A stretch of DNA of 64,000 nt, taken from contig JADGGK010000009.1 of NCBI GenBank assembly GCA_019689975.1, forward strand, positions 1-64,000, read 5' to 3'. A program made the position numbers and the translations under genes. The DNA comes from Pseudolabrys sp. Its GTDB lineage: Bacteria; Pseudomonadota; Alphaproteobacteria; Rhizobiales; Xanthobacteraceae. How positions within the stretch are numbered: the first letter of the stretch is position 1; each line of letters begins with the position of its first letter. Shown here piece by piece: positions 52,998-62,017 of the stretch. The notes under the pieces were generated by a model that saw nothing but the letters and a program-made list of their open reading frames with translations, made no database searches and was not told where the DNA came from.

Positions 52998-53375
52998 ATG
53001 AAAAGGCTGTTCGCACTCTTGGTGGTTCTGGGTTGTATCGGTGGCGGACCGGCGCGCGCCCAGAGCGATACGCCGGCGCCGTTCGATCCGGAGCTGCAAC
53101 GCCTCGCCGAGATCATGGGAGCCCTGCATTATCTGCGCGGGATCTGCGGCGCCAACGAAGGCCAGAAATGGCGCGAGCAGATGCAGGCCCTGATCGATGC
53201 CGAAGCGCCGAGCGGCGAGCGGCGGCGCAGGATCGTGGCGAGCTTCAACCGCGGATACCAGGGATTCCAGCAGACCTATCGGACCTGCACCCCCGCTGCC
53301 GACGTCGTCATACGGCGTTATCTCGACGAAGGCGCCAGGATTTCGCGCGACATCACGGCGCGCTACGCGAATTAA
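52998..53375 (+). CDS. TIGR02301 family exported protein
   Basis: A 125-aa periplasmic protein with signal peptide MKRLFALLVVLGCIGGGPARAQ. The body matches TIGR02301: PELQRLAEIMGALHYLRGICGANEGQKWREQMQALIDAEAP, RRIVASFNRGYQGFQQTYRTC. Two Cys residues are probably disulfide-linked. The family is confined to alphaproteobacteria and has no known function. The stop codon overlaps the first base pairs of the CtrA-like box. Confidence 0.9.
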   Translation: MKRLFALLVVLGCIGGGPARAQSDTPAPFDPELQRLAEIMGALHYLRGICGANEGQKWREQMQALIDAEAPSGERRRRIVASFNRGYQGFQQTYRTCTPAADVVIRRYLDEGARISRDITARYAN

Positions 53376-53387
53376 CCTTTTCTTAAC
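53372..53387 (+). promoter_or_regulatory. CtrA-type box TTAA-N7-TTAAC
   Basis: A perfect match to the CtrA full-site consensus (TTAA at 53372, seven bases, TTAAC at 53383). It lies at the end of the TIGR02301 gene and 101 bp before the small gene starting at 53488. CtrA is the cell-cycle master regulator of alphaproteobacteria, so the small gene may be CtrA-controlled (inference). Confidence 0.6.
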
Positions 53388-53487
53388 TTGCGGTCTATCG
53401 GCGCGGCGCTTGCGTGGTAACTTCCGCCGCGGCGACGGGATGTTCCCGTCGGAACCGGGACGCGGGCGTCAAGAGCAACGAAAAAAC

Positions 53488-53754
53488 ATGAGCAATATCG
53501 GGCCCACGCCACATTTGCGGGCGCCGGTCACCGACCACGAGCAGAAGCGCGTGGCGCTCGGTTATCTGCAGGAGGCCTGGGCGGAAGCGCGGCTGGACGG
53601 CGTCGACGGCGATTGCCTGGCGCAGGCGTGTCTGTTCCTCGCGCTCGCGGAGTTCGTCTCCACCTACGGCGAAGAGGCCACGGCCGTCCTGGCGGAAGGT
53701 CTTGCCGCGCGCATCCGCCATGGCGAATTCTCGCTCGACCAGCCGCGACAATGA
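53488..53754 (+). CDS. Small soluble protein of unknown function (88 aa)
   Basis: MSNIGPTPHLRAPVTDHEQK begins an 88-aa helical protein with the Ala-rich core YLQEAWAEARLDGVDGDCLAQACLFLALAEFVSTYGEEATAVLAEGLAARI. No signal peptide or membrane helix. The sequence looks like the short conserved proteins of Bradyrhizobium relatives (memory only). The ATG at 53488 has a weak purine-rich leader (ACGAAAAAAC). A CtrA-type box stands 101 bp upstream. It converges with the two-receiver response regulator. Confidence 0.75.
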   Translation: MSNIGPTPHLRAPVTDHEQKRVALGYLQEAWAEARLDGVDGDCLAQACLFLALAEFVSTYGEEATAVLAEGLAARIRHGEFSLDQPRQ

Positions 53755-53785
53755 CCGGGCGCAAACCGCGAGCGCGACCGGGACT

Positions 53786-54523
53786 TCAGCTGCGCAGGCC
53801 GAAATAGCGTTCCAATACGGCGTCGATATCCGCCGGATAGAAAGGTTTTTTCAGGAAGGCGAGCGCTCCGGCCAACTGTGCGCGCGTGGCGACGATGCTG
53901 TCGCTCACCGACGTCATCATCACGACGGCGACGTTCGGACAATCCCGGCGGATATCCGACAAGGTCTCGATGCCGTTCAACCCCGGCATATTATAGTCGA
54001 GAAAGACCAGGCCGAACTTTTCGCCGCGCAACCGGTCGAGCGCGGCACGACCCTCGCTCGCTTCGTGAAGCTCAAGGGGAAAACGGCTGGCGGACAGGAT
54101 CTTGCGCACGATGCTGCGCATCGTGCTGGAATCGTCGACGATCAAGACCGGCGTCGGAACTTTCAGGCGGATGCAGATGTCGACGAGTTTGCGCGCTTCC
54201 TCGATTCCGGTCGGCCGCGGCAGCATGCCGTCGACACCCTCGAGGCGCGCCGCCCCGCGTGGCGCCGAAATCACCAAGAACGGCTTCGGGCGAACCGCGG
54301 CCGCAGCCGCGGCAAGCTTCGCGCGATCGCCCGCCGGCAGGCGGGAATCCACAATGCAGACGTCGATCCCCCCGCGCGCGAGCTTGTCTGCCGCTGCCGT
54401 CGCATCGGCCACTTCAACGTCCACGGGCGCCGAGGCCAAACCGGCGCCGCGCCGCCACAGCGCCTGCTCGCTCGGCGTCATGAGCACGCACAGCAGGCGA
54501 ATCGAGAGGAGATCGAGGTCCAT
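53786..54523 (-). CDS. Response regulator with two receiver-like domains
   Basis: A 245-aa protein with no DNA-binding output domain. The C-terminal receiver (about residues 125-245) is complete: VLIVDDSSTMRSIVRKIL (acidic pair), the phospho-acceptor Asp in VFLDYNMPGLNGIE, VVMMTSVSDS, and FLKKPF (conserved Lys). The N-terminal half (1-115) looks like a degenerate receiver: VCIVDSRLPAG retains an Asp, but the acidic pair is replaced by LLCVLMTPSE. Output is presumably through protein contact, as in CheY-like or chemotaxis-associated regulators. No cognate kinase is nearby. Confidence 0.9.
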   Translation of the reverse strand: MDLDLLSIRLLCVLMTPSEQALWRRGAGLASAPVDVEVADATAAADKLARGGIDVCIVDSRLPAGDRAKLAAAAAAVRPKPFLVISAPRGAARLEGVDGMLPRPTGIEEARKLVDICIRLKVPTPVLIVDDSSTMRSIVRKILSASRFPLELHEASEGRAALDRLRGEKFGLVFLDYNMPGLNGIETLSDIRRDCPNVAVVMMTSVSDSIVATRAQLAGALAFLKKPFYPADIDAVLERYFGLRS

Positions 54524-54777
54524 CCTTCCGACCCTTCGCGACCGGCGGCGTCCAAGGAAGAAAACGAAGGGGCACCTGCAGCATCGTTGATACCGAACTG
54601 TCGCGACAATGCAATTGCTTCGACGCGGCGGGGCGAGTTTGCAGGGGAAAACCCGGCGCGCGCTCCCGCGCGGCTCACGCCGGCTTTTGCCCCCTGGGCG
54701 GCATGCCGGACGGCACGGGCGCGACGCCGGAGCGCCGCGTCGGGAAGGTTGCCGGCCGATGCTGGGCCGATTGCGCC

Positions 54778-56112
54778 TTAGGCGCCGAGCGTTTCAATGA
54801 AGCGCACGCGCTCGCCTTGCGCCGGCGCGAGCAGCGATCCTTCCCACATGACCCGCCTGCCGCGCACCACCGTGCCGACCGGCCAGCCCGTGACCGTGAG
54901 GCCGTCATAAGGCGTCCAGCCGGCGCGCGTGGCCATCGATCGGTGCGTGATCGTTTCGCGCCGCTTGAGATCGACCACCGTGACATCGGCATCGTATCCC
55001 ACCGCGATGCGGCCCTTGCCGGCGACGCCGAAAATACGCGCGGGTCCGGCGCTGGTGAGATCGACGAAGCGCGCGAGCGTGAGTCGCCCGGCATTCACGT
55101 GGTCGAGCATCAGCGGCACCAAGGTCTGCACGCCGGGCATGCCGGAATGCGACCGCGGATAAGGCTGCGCTTTTTCCTCGCGCGTGTGCGGCGAATGGTC
55201 CGAACCGATGCAGTCGATCACGCCCTGCACGACGGCCGCCCAGAGACCGGCGCGGTGCTCGGCATCGCGAATCGGCGGATTGAGCTGCGCGAAAGTGCCG
55301 AGTTTTTCGTAGCAATCCGGCGCAGCCAGGGTGAGATGCGCGGACGTCACCTCGGCGGTGGCGATGTCCTTGTGGCCGGCAAGAAACGTCGCCTCATCCT
55401 TGGTCGTCACGTGCAGCACGTGCACGCGCTTGCCCGTTTCGCGCGCGAGCTTGATCAGGCGCTGCGTGCATAGCAACGCCGCGGTCGCGTCGCGCCAGAC
55501 CGGATGTGAACGCGGGTCGCCCGCAACGCGCAGATGCTGCCGTTCGCGCAGCCGGTACTCGTCTTCGCTGTGCACGGCCACGCGGCGGCGCACCACCTTG
55601 AGCACGTTGCGTACGCCCTCGTCGTCCTCGATCAACAAGTCGCCGGTGGAAGAACCCATGAAGAGCTTGACGCCCGCCACGCCCGGAAGCGCCTCGAGCT
55701 GCGCAAGCTGGGGCGTATTCTCGCGGGTTGCCCCCACATAGAACGCGAAGTCGCAATGCATGCGGTGGTGCGCGCGCCTGAGCTTGTCGGCGAGCGTCTC
55801 CACGGTGGTGGCGGCGGGATCCGTATTTGGCATCTCGAAGACGGTCGTGACGCCACCGAGCACCGCCGCCCGCGAGCCGGTTTCCAAATCCTCCTTGTGC
55901 GTGAGACCAGGCTCGCGGAAATGCACGTGACTGTCGATGACGCCCGGCAAGACGTGCAGACCCCGGCAGTCGACCACCTCACCGGCCGAAGCGCGCGCCA
56001 GATCCCCTATGGCCGCAAACCGGCCTCCGCGGATGCCGATATCCCGCGGTCGTTCCCCGTCCTGGTTGACAACGGTGCCGCCCCTGAGGATCAAGTCGTA
56101 GGTTTCGGCCAT
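54778..56112 (-). CDS. pyrC: Dihydroorotase / cyclic amidohydrolase (type I)
   Basis: A 444-aa amidohydrolase. Zn ligands are in VIDSHVHFREPG (His pair); the bridging carboxy-Lys is in GVKLFMGSSTG; others are in VAVHSEDE, RVHVLHVTTKDE and CIGSDHSPHTREEK (Asp). The pattern fits active type I dihydroorotase (pyrimidine synthesis, carbamoyl-aspartate to dihydroorotate). The related allantoinase and hydantoinase cannot be fully excluded. ATG 56112; an in-frame ATG at 56148 is less likely. It is transcribed divergently from ygfZ with about 75 bp between the starts. Confidence 0.9.
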   Translation of the reverse strand: MAETYDLILRGGTVVNQDGERPRDIGIRGGRFAAIGDLARASAGEVVDCRGLHVLPGVIDSHVHFREPGLTHKEDLETGSRAAVLGGVTTVFEMPNTDPAATTVETLADKLRRAHHRMHCDFAFYVGATRENTPQLAQLEALPGVAGVKLFMGSSTGDLLIEDDEGVRNVLKVVRRRVAVHSEDEYRLRERQHLRVAGDPRSHPVWRDATAALLCTQRLIKLARETGKRVHVLHVTTKDEATFLAGHKDIATAEVTSAHLTLAAPDCYEKLGTFAQLNPPIRDAEHRAGLWAAVVQGVIDCIGSDHSPHTREEKAQPYPRSHSGMPGVQTLVPLMLDHVNAGRLTLARFVDLTSAGPARIFGVAGKGRIAVGYDADVTVVDLKRRETITHRSMATRAGWTPYDGLTVTGWPVGTVVRGRRVMWEGSLLAPAQGERVRFIETLGA

Positions 56113-56186
56113 GGTCGAGCCGTTCCCAAATCCTTGTGCCGCCGTCAACAGCGCTTACGTTTCGCGGCAGTTTCTGGCAAGACAAT

Positions 56187-57089
56187 ATGGGCAAGAGACT
56201 GGTCATGCAGGCAGCCATTCTTCCCGACCGTGGCGTTGTGAAGGTCGCCGGCGAGGATGCCCGGCGTTTCCTCAACGGCTTGGTGACCATCGACATGGCC
56301 TCGGTGGCGCCGGCGACCGCTCGGTTCGCGGCCCTGCTCACCCCGCAGGGCAAGATCGTCGTGGACTTCATCGTGGCCGAAGCGCCGGCCGATGACGGAG
56401 GCGGATTCTTCCTCGACGTGCCGAAGGCCCTGGCGACCGAACTCGTCGACAAGCTCAACTTCTACAAGCTGCGCGCCAAGGTCCTGGTCGAGGACCTCTC
56501 GCCAGTCCTCGGCGTGATGGCGGCCTGGAATGGCACGGGACGGACGGAATACGGCCTGTGCTATGCCGACCCCCGGCTGCCGGCACTCGGCCTGCGCGTC
56601 ATGCTGCCGCCGCATCTTGCCGCCGCCGCCGCGGCCGACCTCGGCGCGAGCCTGGTCGAGGCGGGTGCCTATGAAACGCATCGGATTGCGCTCAGCGTGC
56701 CCCGCGGCGGCGAAGATTTCATCTATGGCGACACGTTTCCGCACGAGGCCGACATGGACCAGCTCGGCGGAGTCGATTTCGACAAGGGCTGTTACGTGGG
56801 ACAGGAAGTGGTCTCGCGCATCGAACATCGCGGCAGCGCGCGCAACCGCTTGGTGGGGATCGCTTATGACGAATTTGCCCCGGTCTCGGGGCTGCCGATC
56901 ATGGCCGGCGAAAAGCCGGTCGGCACGCTGGGCTCCGTCGCCAAAGGCCGCGGGCTCGCGCTCCTGCGACTCGACCGTCTGGCCGATGCCGGCGACGCGC
57001 CGCTCACCTGCGGCGGGATCGCCATCCGCGTCGTCAAGCCCGACTGGGCGCGTTTCGCCGTGCCGGGAGCGGCGGCGGTTGCCTCATGA
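56187..57089 (+). CDS. ygfZ: YgfZ/GcvT-family folate-binding Fe-S maintenance protein
   Basis: A 300-aa GcvT-fold protein with the YgfZ signature FDKGCYVGQEVVSRIEHRG (residues about 208-226, with its conserved Cys). YgfZ binds tetrahydrofolate and helps assembly or repair of Fe-S enzymes such as MiaB. The start is ATG 56187 or 56205 (MQAAILPDRGVVKV). Its TGA overlaps the ATG of the tag gene (ATGA), forming a tightly packed operon ygfZ-tag-HD. Confidence 0.93.
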   Translation: MGKRLVMQAAILPDRGVVKVAGEDARRFLNGLVTIDMASVAPATARFAALLTPQGKIVVDFIVAEAPADDGGGFFLDVPKALATELVDKLNFYKLRAKVLVEDLSPVLGVMAAWNGTGRTEYGLCYADPRLPALGLRVMLPPHLAAAAAADLGASLVEAGAYETHRIALSVPRGGEDFIYGDTFPHEADMDQLGGVDFDKGCYVGQEVVSRIEHRGSARNRLVGIAYDEFAPVSGLPIMAGEKPVGTLGSVAKGRGLALLRLDRLADAGDAPLTCGGIAIRVVKPDWARFAVPGAAAVAS

Positions 57090-57694
57090 GCGCCGTCGCG
57101 CAGCATGCCGACGGGCGCGAGCGCTGTCCCTGGCCGAAGTGCGACCCGCTCTATGTCGCCTATCACGACGAGGAATGGGGGGTGCCGGAATTTGATGACC
57201 GCGCATTGTTCGAGAAGTTGATGCTCGACGGCTTCCAGGCCGGGCTGTCATGGATCACCATCCTGCGCAAGCGCGACAATTTCCGCGCCGCCTTCGACCA
57301 TTTTGATCCGGAAAAAATCGCCCGCTACACCGCCAAGAAGATCGAGCGGCTCATGAACGATACCGGCATCGTGCGCAACCGCGCCAAGATCGAAGGCACG
57401 GTCGCCTCGGCGCGGGCCTATCTCAAGATTATGGAGAGCGGCCCGGGGTTTTCCGCGCTGCTGTGGAACTATGTCGACGGCAAGCCGAAACAGAACGCGT
57501 TCAGGACCATGCGGCAGGTCCCCGCCGAAAACGAGATCTCGCGCAAGATTTCCAAAGAGCTCGCGGCGCGCGGCTTCAAATTCGTCGGCCCCACGGTCGT
57601 CTATGCCTTCATGCAGGCGGTCGGCATGGTCAACGATCATCTGACGATCTGTTTCCGCCATGCCGAATGCGCCGCGCTCGCCTGCGCGCGATGA
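57086..57694 (+). CDS. tag: DNA-3-methyladenine glycosylase I
   Basis: A 202-aa Tag-family base-excision enzyme removing 3-methyladenine. Motifs: RCPWPKCDPLYVAYHDEEWGVPEFDDRALFEKLMLDGFQAGLSWITILRKRDNFR (the N-terminal signature, residues 12-66), and FKFVGPTVVYAFMQAVGMVNDH near the C-terminus with the zinc-binding His/Cys ends (Cys13, HAEC). Overlaps both neighbours by 4 bp. Confidence 0.96.
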   Translation: MSAVAQHADGRERCPWPKCDPLYVAYHDEEWGVPEFDDRALFEKLMLDGFQAGLSWITILRKRDNFRAAFDHFDPEKIARYTAKKIERLMNDTGIVRNRAKIEGTVASARAYLKIMESGPGFSALLWNYVDGKPKQNAFRTMRQVPAENEISRKISKELAARGFKFVGPTVVYAFMQAVGMVNDHLTICFRHAECAALACAR

Positions 57695-58329
57695 ATCCGA
57701 AATCCGCCGCTCCCCGAACATCGCGCACGGCGCCGCGTGCATGGCAGCGAATGCTGTCGGGCCGCCGGCTAGACCTGCTCGACCCCTCCCCGCTCGACAT
57801 CGAAATCGAGGACATTGCGCACGGCCTCGCTCGCGTCGCCCGCTGGAACGGGCAGACCGAAGGGCCGCATATCTTCTCGGTGGCCCAGCACGCCCTCTTG
57901 GTCGAAGCGCTCGCGCGCCTCGAGGTGCCCCGGCTCGACGCGGCGGGCCGACTAGCGGTCTTGCTTCACGACGCGCCCGAATATGTCATCGGCGACCTCA
58001 TTTCGCCCTTCAAAGCGGTGATCGGCGACAGTTACAAAGCGGTGGAAAAACGCCTGCTTGCCGCCGTGCATCTGCGGTTCGGCCTGCCGGCCAAACCGCC
58101 CGACAGGCTGCAGGCATTGATCAAGACCGCGGATCGGGCCGCCGCCTATCTCGAGGCGACCCGGCTTGCCGGCTTCGACCCGGCCGAAGCGCGCCGGTTC
58201 TTCGGCGCGGAGCCGAAGCTTCCGCGCGCCATCGAACGCGATTATCTCGAGTCCTGGCCGGCCGCAAAAGCCGAGCAACGGTTTCGCGATCGCTTCGATC
58301 GGCTGATGCGCGACCGGGGGATGGGGTGA
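57691..58329 (+). CDS. HD-domain phosphohydrolase (YfbR-like)
   Basis: A 212-aa HD-superfamily protein. Metal ligands: HIFSVAQHALLVEAL (His), VLLHDAPEYVIGDLISPFK (HD pair), and Asp in IKTADRAAAYLEATR. It resembles YfbR-like 5'-deoxynucleotidases. The ATG overlaps the tag stop (ATGA), so it belongs to the ygfZ-tag operon; nucleotide clean-up beside base-excision repair would be sensible, but this is inference. Confidence 0.88.
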   Translation: MNPKSAAPRTSRTAPRAWQRMLSGRRLDLLDPSPLDIEIEDIAHGLARVARWNGQTEGPHIFSVAQHALLVEALARLEVPRLDAAGRLAVLLHDAPEYVIGDLISPFKAVIGDSYKAVEKRLLAAVHLRFGLPAKPPDRLQALIKTADRAAAYLEATRLAGFDPAEARRFFGAEPKLPRAIERDYLESWPAAKAEQRFRDRFDRLMRDRGMG

Positions 58330-58387
58330 ACGTCCCGGCGTCATAACGCGCCATAGATATGACGCAAGCGGCATCTTAACTCGTCCC

Positions 58388-58894
58388 ATGATCCATGTCT
58401 GTCCGCTCGCGCGCCTCTATGAGACGATCGACGCGACCGGCGCGCGCCATGTGGTCACGCTGTTGCGGCTTGCCGACCGCGTGCAAAGGCCAAATCACAT
58501 CGCGCCCGAGAATCACCTCGTGCTCGGCGTCGACGATATTTCCGCGCCGCTCGACGGCTACACGCTTCCCGGCGAGGAACACGTCGAGCGGCTGATCCGG
58601 TTCGTCACCGCCTGGGACCGCAAGGCGCCCATCGTGATCCATTGCTTCGCCGGCATAAGCCGCTCGACCGCCGGCGCCTATGTGGCCGCCTGCGCGCTCA
58701 ACCCGGGACGCGACGAGATGCAGATTGCCTGGGCGCTGCGGCGCGCCTCGCGCACCGCGCAGCCCAACATGCGCATCGTGTCCCTCGCCGACCGCCTGCT
58801 TGAACGCAACGGACGCATGATCCGCGCCATCGAGGCGATCGGCCCAGGCGAGGTGGCCGCCGAAGGCCGTCCGTTCCGCCTCGCGCTCGATTGA
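58388..58894 (+). CDS. Tyrosine/dual-specificity protein phosphatase family
   Basis: A 168-aa Cys-dependent phosphatase with the P-loop VIHCFAGISRSTAGAYVAA (C-x5-R, residues about 81-99) and an upstream Asp-rich loop (LGVDDISAPLDG) that may supply the general acid. The substrate (protein Tyr/Ser/Thr or small phosphate) is not readable. It begins 58 bp after the HD gene in the same direction. Confidence 0.9.
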   Translation: MIHVCPLARLYETIDATGARHVVTLLRLADRVQRPNHIAPENHLVLGVDDISAPLDGYTLPGEEHVERLIRFVTAWDRKAPIVIHCFAGISRSTAGAYVAACALNPGRDEMQIAWALRRASRTAQPNMRIVSLADRLLERNGRMIRAIEAIGPGEVAAEGRPFRLALD

Positions 58895-58955
58895 CTCGCG
58901 TCGGAGTTCACGCTGCGCCCTGGCCGCGCGATCGCCTCAAGCGGCGGCACATCGG

Positions 58956-59429
58956 TTACTGGCTGTCCGCCGTCAACGAAGGACGCAGCGCCAGCGGAGC
59001 GGCCGCGCGCTCCTCGCGGCGCGGGTTGTGATGCACCAGGCGGGCGCGCACATGACCGCGGGTGAAATCGCAATAGGCAAAACCCAGGCCGGCGATCGAA
59101 CCACGGAAGCTGTTGGCGTCGATGCGCTCGAGATTGAAGCAGGGCTGGATCGGCAAACCGCGCAACGATGCGCATACCGAGTCCCCCCTTACCTGGATCG
59201 TGCCGGGGGGTAGCGCGGCGTAGCGCACTTGCCCCTCGCCGCGAATCTGGATCGATCCCACCACCGAGCCGTCGGCATTGACGCGTCCCGAACCGCGGGT
59301 TCCTTCGAAACAGGTGTAATGGAACACTTTGCCGACCACGAAGCGCCGCGCCTCCTCGACGCTCATCTCGCCCGCCACGGCCGGCGCTGCTGCCAACAAG
59401 CCGACCGCCAGCAATACGCCCCGCACCAT
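58956..59429 (-). CDS. Small exported protein, unknown
   Basis: A 157-aa protein with signal peptide MVRGVLLAVGLLAAAPAVAG. The body has four cysteines: FHYTCFEGTRGSGRVNADGSVVGSIQIRG, SVCASLRGLPIQPCFNLERI, GFAYCDFTR. The layout suggests a compact disulfide-bonded beta fold. I do not assign a family. ATG 59429 chosen from the signal peptide. It lies downstream of the AcuI-like gene on the same strand with a 100-bp gap. Confidence 0.8.
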   Translation of the reverse strand: MVRGVLLAVGLLAAAPAVAGEMSVEEARRFVVGKVFHYTCFEGTRGSGRVNADGSVVGSIQIRGEGQVRYAALPPGTIQVRGDSVCASLRGLPIQPCFNLERIDANSFRGSIAGLGFAYCDFTRGHVRARLVHHNPRREERAAAPLALRPSLTADSQ

Positions 59430-59532
59430 CCGATTACTCCCCGAACGCCACCCGACTCGACACACCGCGCGCGCCGCCCGTGCCTTCCGGATTATGTTAT
59501 GCCCGGCCTTCGTCGACAAATCCTGAACGCAT

Positions 59533-60519
59533 TTACCCGATCTTGACCACGATGCGGCCGCGCACCGCTCCCTTGAGGATGGCCGCCGCGGCATCGGGCA
59601 GCCCATCCAGGCCGATTTCCGAGGTCATCATGGCCAATTTCCGGCGATCCGGATGGTTTTCCAGCCTTTTCCAGGCTTCGCGGCGGCGCTCGAGCGGGCA
59701 CATCACGGAATCGATGCCGTAAAGACACACGCCGCGCAAAATAAATGGCGCGACCGTGGCCGGCAGGTCCATCCCCCCGGCTAGGCCGCAGGCCGCGACC
59801 GCGCCGCCGTAGCGGATCATGGACAGGACGTTGGCAAGCGTCGTGGAACCGACGGCGTCCACTCCGCCGGCCCAGCGTTCCTTGGCGAGTGGCCGCGGCG
59901 GAGAGGCAAGCTCCTTGCGGTCGATGATCTCGGCGGCTCCCAGGCTCTTCAGATAATCCGCCTCCTGCGGTCGCCCGGTGACCGCATGCACGGTGAACCC
60001 GAGTTCCGCCAGGATGGCGACGGCGGTCGACCCCACGCCGCCCGCCGCGCCGGTCACCACGACCGGGCCGTGCGCCGGCGTGAGCCCATGACGCTCGAGC
60101 GCCATGACGCAGAGCATGGCGGTGTAACCCGCGGTGCCGATGCTCATGGCCTCGCGCGCGCTCAGTCCGGCCGGCAAACGGACGAGCCATTCGCCTTTGA
60201 CGCGCGCCTTCTCGGCATAGCAACCAAGATGCGTCTCGCCGCAACCCCAGCCGTTGAGCACCACCTTGTCGCCGGGCTTCCAGGCCGGGTTCGTCGAGCT
60301 TTCCACCGTGCCGGCGCCGTCGATGCCGGCAATCATGGGGAAACGACGCACAACCGGGGCCTTGCCGGTGATCGCGAGCCCGTCCTTGTAGTTTACCGTT
60401 GAATATTCGATGCGGAACGTGACGTCCCCGTCCATCAGCTCGGCCTCGTCGAAATCGGCCAATGCCGCCGTGGTGCCGCCATCCGTTTTTCTGATCACGA
60501 ATGCTTTGAACTTGGCCAC
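59533..60519 (-). CDS. acuI: Acrylyl-CoA reductase-type MDR oxidoreductase (AcuI/YhdH)
   Basis: A 328-aa zinc-free medium-chain dehydrogenase. Family motifs: EYSTVNYKDGLAITGKAPVVRRFPMIAGIDGAGTVESS (residues about 39-76), GTAGYTAMLCVMALERHG, VVVTGAAGGVGSTAVAILAELGF (NADPH Rossmann). AcuI reduces acryloyl-CoA to propionyl-CoA with NADPH; YhdH relatives reduce other acryloyl-like compounds. A second acyl-CoA enzyme of DMSP-type literature (the DmdC-like gene at 10635) is 48 kb away and not obviously linked. It is 70 bp downstream of the start region of the MFS gene on the same strand. Confidence 0.9.
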   Translation of the reverse strand: MAKFKAFVIRKTDGGTTAALADFDEAELMDGDVTFRIEYSTVNYKDGLAITGKAPVVRRFPMIAGIDGAGTVESSTNPAWKPGDKVVLNGWGCGETHLGCYAEKARVKGEWLVRLPAGLSAREAMSIGTAGYTAMLCVMALERHGLTPAHGPVVVTGAAGGVGSTAVAILAELGFTVHAVTGRPQEADYLKSLGAAEIIDRKELASPPRPLAKERWAGGVDAVGSTTLANVLSMIRYGGAVAACGLAGGMDLPATVAPFILRGVCLYGIDSVMCPLERRREAWKRLENHPDRRKLAMMTSEIGLDGLPDAAAAILKGAVRGRIVVKIG

Positions 60520-60588
60520 GCGTCCCTCGCCGCCTCAATGCGCCAACCGCACCTTCATGGCGCCTGGCGCGAGGAGGCGCAAGCCCGT

Positions 60589-61836
60589 TCACGCCGGCAA
60601 AGGCACGCGCCGGGCGACCGGCTTCTCGATAATGGGCAGATTGATGACGGCTGAAGCGATGCCAAGCGCGATCGACAGCCACCAGATCACGTCATAGGTA
60701 CCGGTACGATCGAACAGGAAGCCGCCGAGCCATACGCCGAGAAATCCTCCGACCTGGTGGCTGAAGAAGGCGAAACCGAACAGCGTCGCCATCCAACGCG
60801 TGCCGAACATCAGGGCAACCAGCGCCGACGTCGGCGGCACGGTCGACAGCCACAACAGACCCATGAATCCACCGAATATGACGGCCGACGTCGTCGTCAC
60901 CGGCAGCGAAATGAAGGCCAGGATCGCAACCGAACGCAATGCATAGAGCGCCGACAAGAGATAGCGCTTCGGCATCCGTTCCATCAGCCAGCCGGCCGAC
61001 ACCGATCCGATGATATTGAACAGCCCGATGGTGCCAATGGTCCATGCGCCGGCATCGACCGAAAGACCGCGGTCGACGAGGTAGGCCGGCAGGTGAACGG
61101 TAATGAACAGCAGCTGGAAACCGCAGGTGAAGAAGCCGAGGACGAGCAGCACGTAACTGCGATGCGCGAAGGCTTCGGCAAGCGCCTGGACGAGCGATTG
61201 CTTATCCGCCTCGCCCGGGCCACGCGATACGTCCATCGGTGGCGTGCGCACGGCAAGCGCGAGCGGCATGATCAGGAGAACGATGAGGCCGAGCGCGGTG
61301 AGCGCATTTTGCCAGCCGAGCCAGGCGATAAAACCGACCGCGAGCGGGGAGAACAGGAACTGGCCGAATGAACCGGCCGCCGTGCCGAGGCCGAATGACA
61401 GCGCGCGCCAATCGGGCGGCATCAGCTTGCTGAAGGCGGCGATCACCAGCGTGAAAGACGTGGCGCCGATGCCGAGACCGGCGAGCACGCCTGCCGACGC
61501 GTCGAGCATGCCGGGCGTCGTCGAATAAGCCATCAGCACGATGCCGGCGCAGTAAAGCAGCCCGCCGGCGGCCAGAACCGGGAGCGAACCGAAACGATCG
61601 GCAATCGCGCCCGCGAAGGGTGTCACCGCACCCCACGCCAGCACCTGAATGGCAAGGGCGAGACCGAACACGTCGCGGCCCCAGCCATAGGCCTGCGACA
61701 TCGGTGTGAGGAAGAGTCCGAGCGCGGCACGCGGGCCGTAACCGATCGTGCCGATGAGACAGCCGCAGATCAGGATGACCAAGGGCGTGCGCCAGGGGAA
61801 GATCGCCGTCGCCTCGCTCGTCGTTTGTCGGGCCAT
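60589..61836 (-). CDS. Major facilitator superfamily transporter
   Basis: A 415-aa, twelve-helix MFS permease: TM1 PLVILICGCLIGTIGYGPRAALGLFL, loop 2-3 GAIADRFGSLPVL (the MFS motif A region), and TM11-12 GGFLGVWLGGFLFDRTGTYDVIWWLSIALG. The style resembles the OxlT/YbfB-like and monocarboxylate groups of MFS; the substrate is not predictable. It precedes acuI on the same strand by 70 bp, so an organic acid substrate is plausible. Confidence 0.9.
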   Translation of the reverse strand: MARQTTSEATAIFPWRTPLVILICGCLIGTIGYGPRAALGLFLTPMSQAYGWGRDVFGLALAIQVLAWGAVTPFAGAIADRFGSLPVLAAGGLLYCAGIVLMAYSTTPGMLDASAGVLAGLGIGATSFTLVIAAFSKLMPPDWRALSFGLGTAAGSFGQFLFSPLAVGFIAWLGWQNALTALGLIVLLIMPLALAVRTPPMDVSRGPGEADKQSLVQALAEAFAHRSYVLLVLGFFTCGFQLLFITVHLPAYLVDRGLSVDAGAWTIGTIGLFNIIGSVSAGWLMERMPKRYLLSALYALRSVAILAFISLPVTTTSAVIFGGFMGLLWLSTVPPTSALVALMFGTRWMATLFGFAFFSHQVGGFLGVWLGGFLFDRTGTYDVIWWLSIALGIASAVINLPIIEKPVARRVPLPA

Positions 61837-62017
61837 GCGCGCGGCCTCCCAACCCTGCGGATCCCGCGCCTCGCGCGCGGCGGAAGCGCGACCATATAGG
61901 GTCGGCCGGCGATGCCCAAGCGAATATTGTTGATCCGAGCCATTGCGCCCACAAATTGGCGCGTCGACGGGGCGGTCGCCCGAGCGGGCGGCCCGATCAT
62001 AAGAAAACCCGCTCCGT

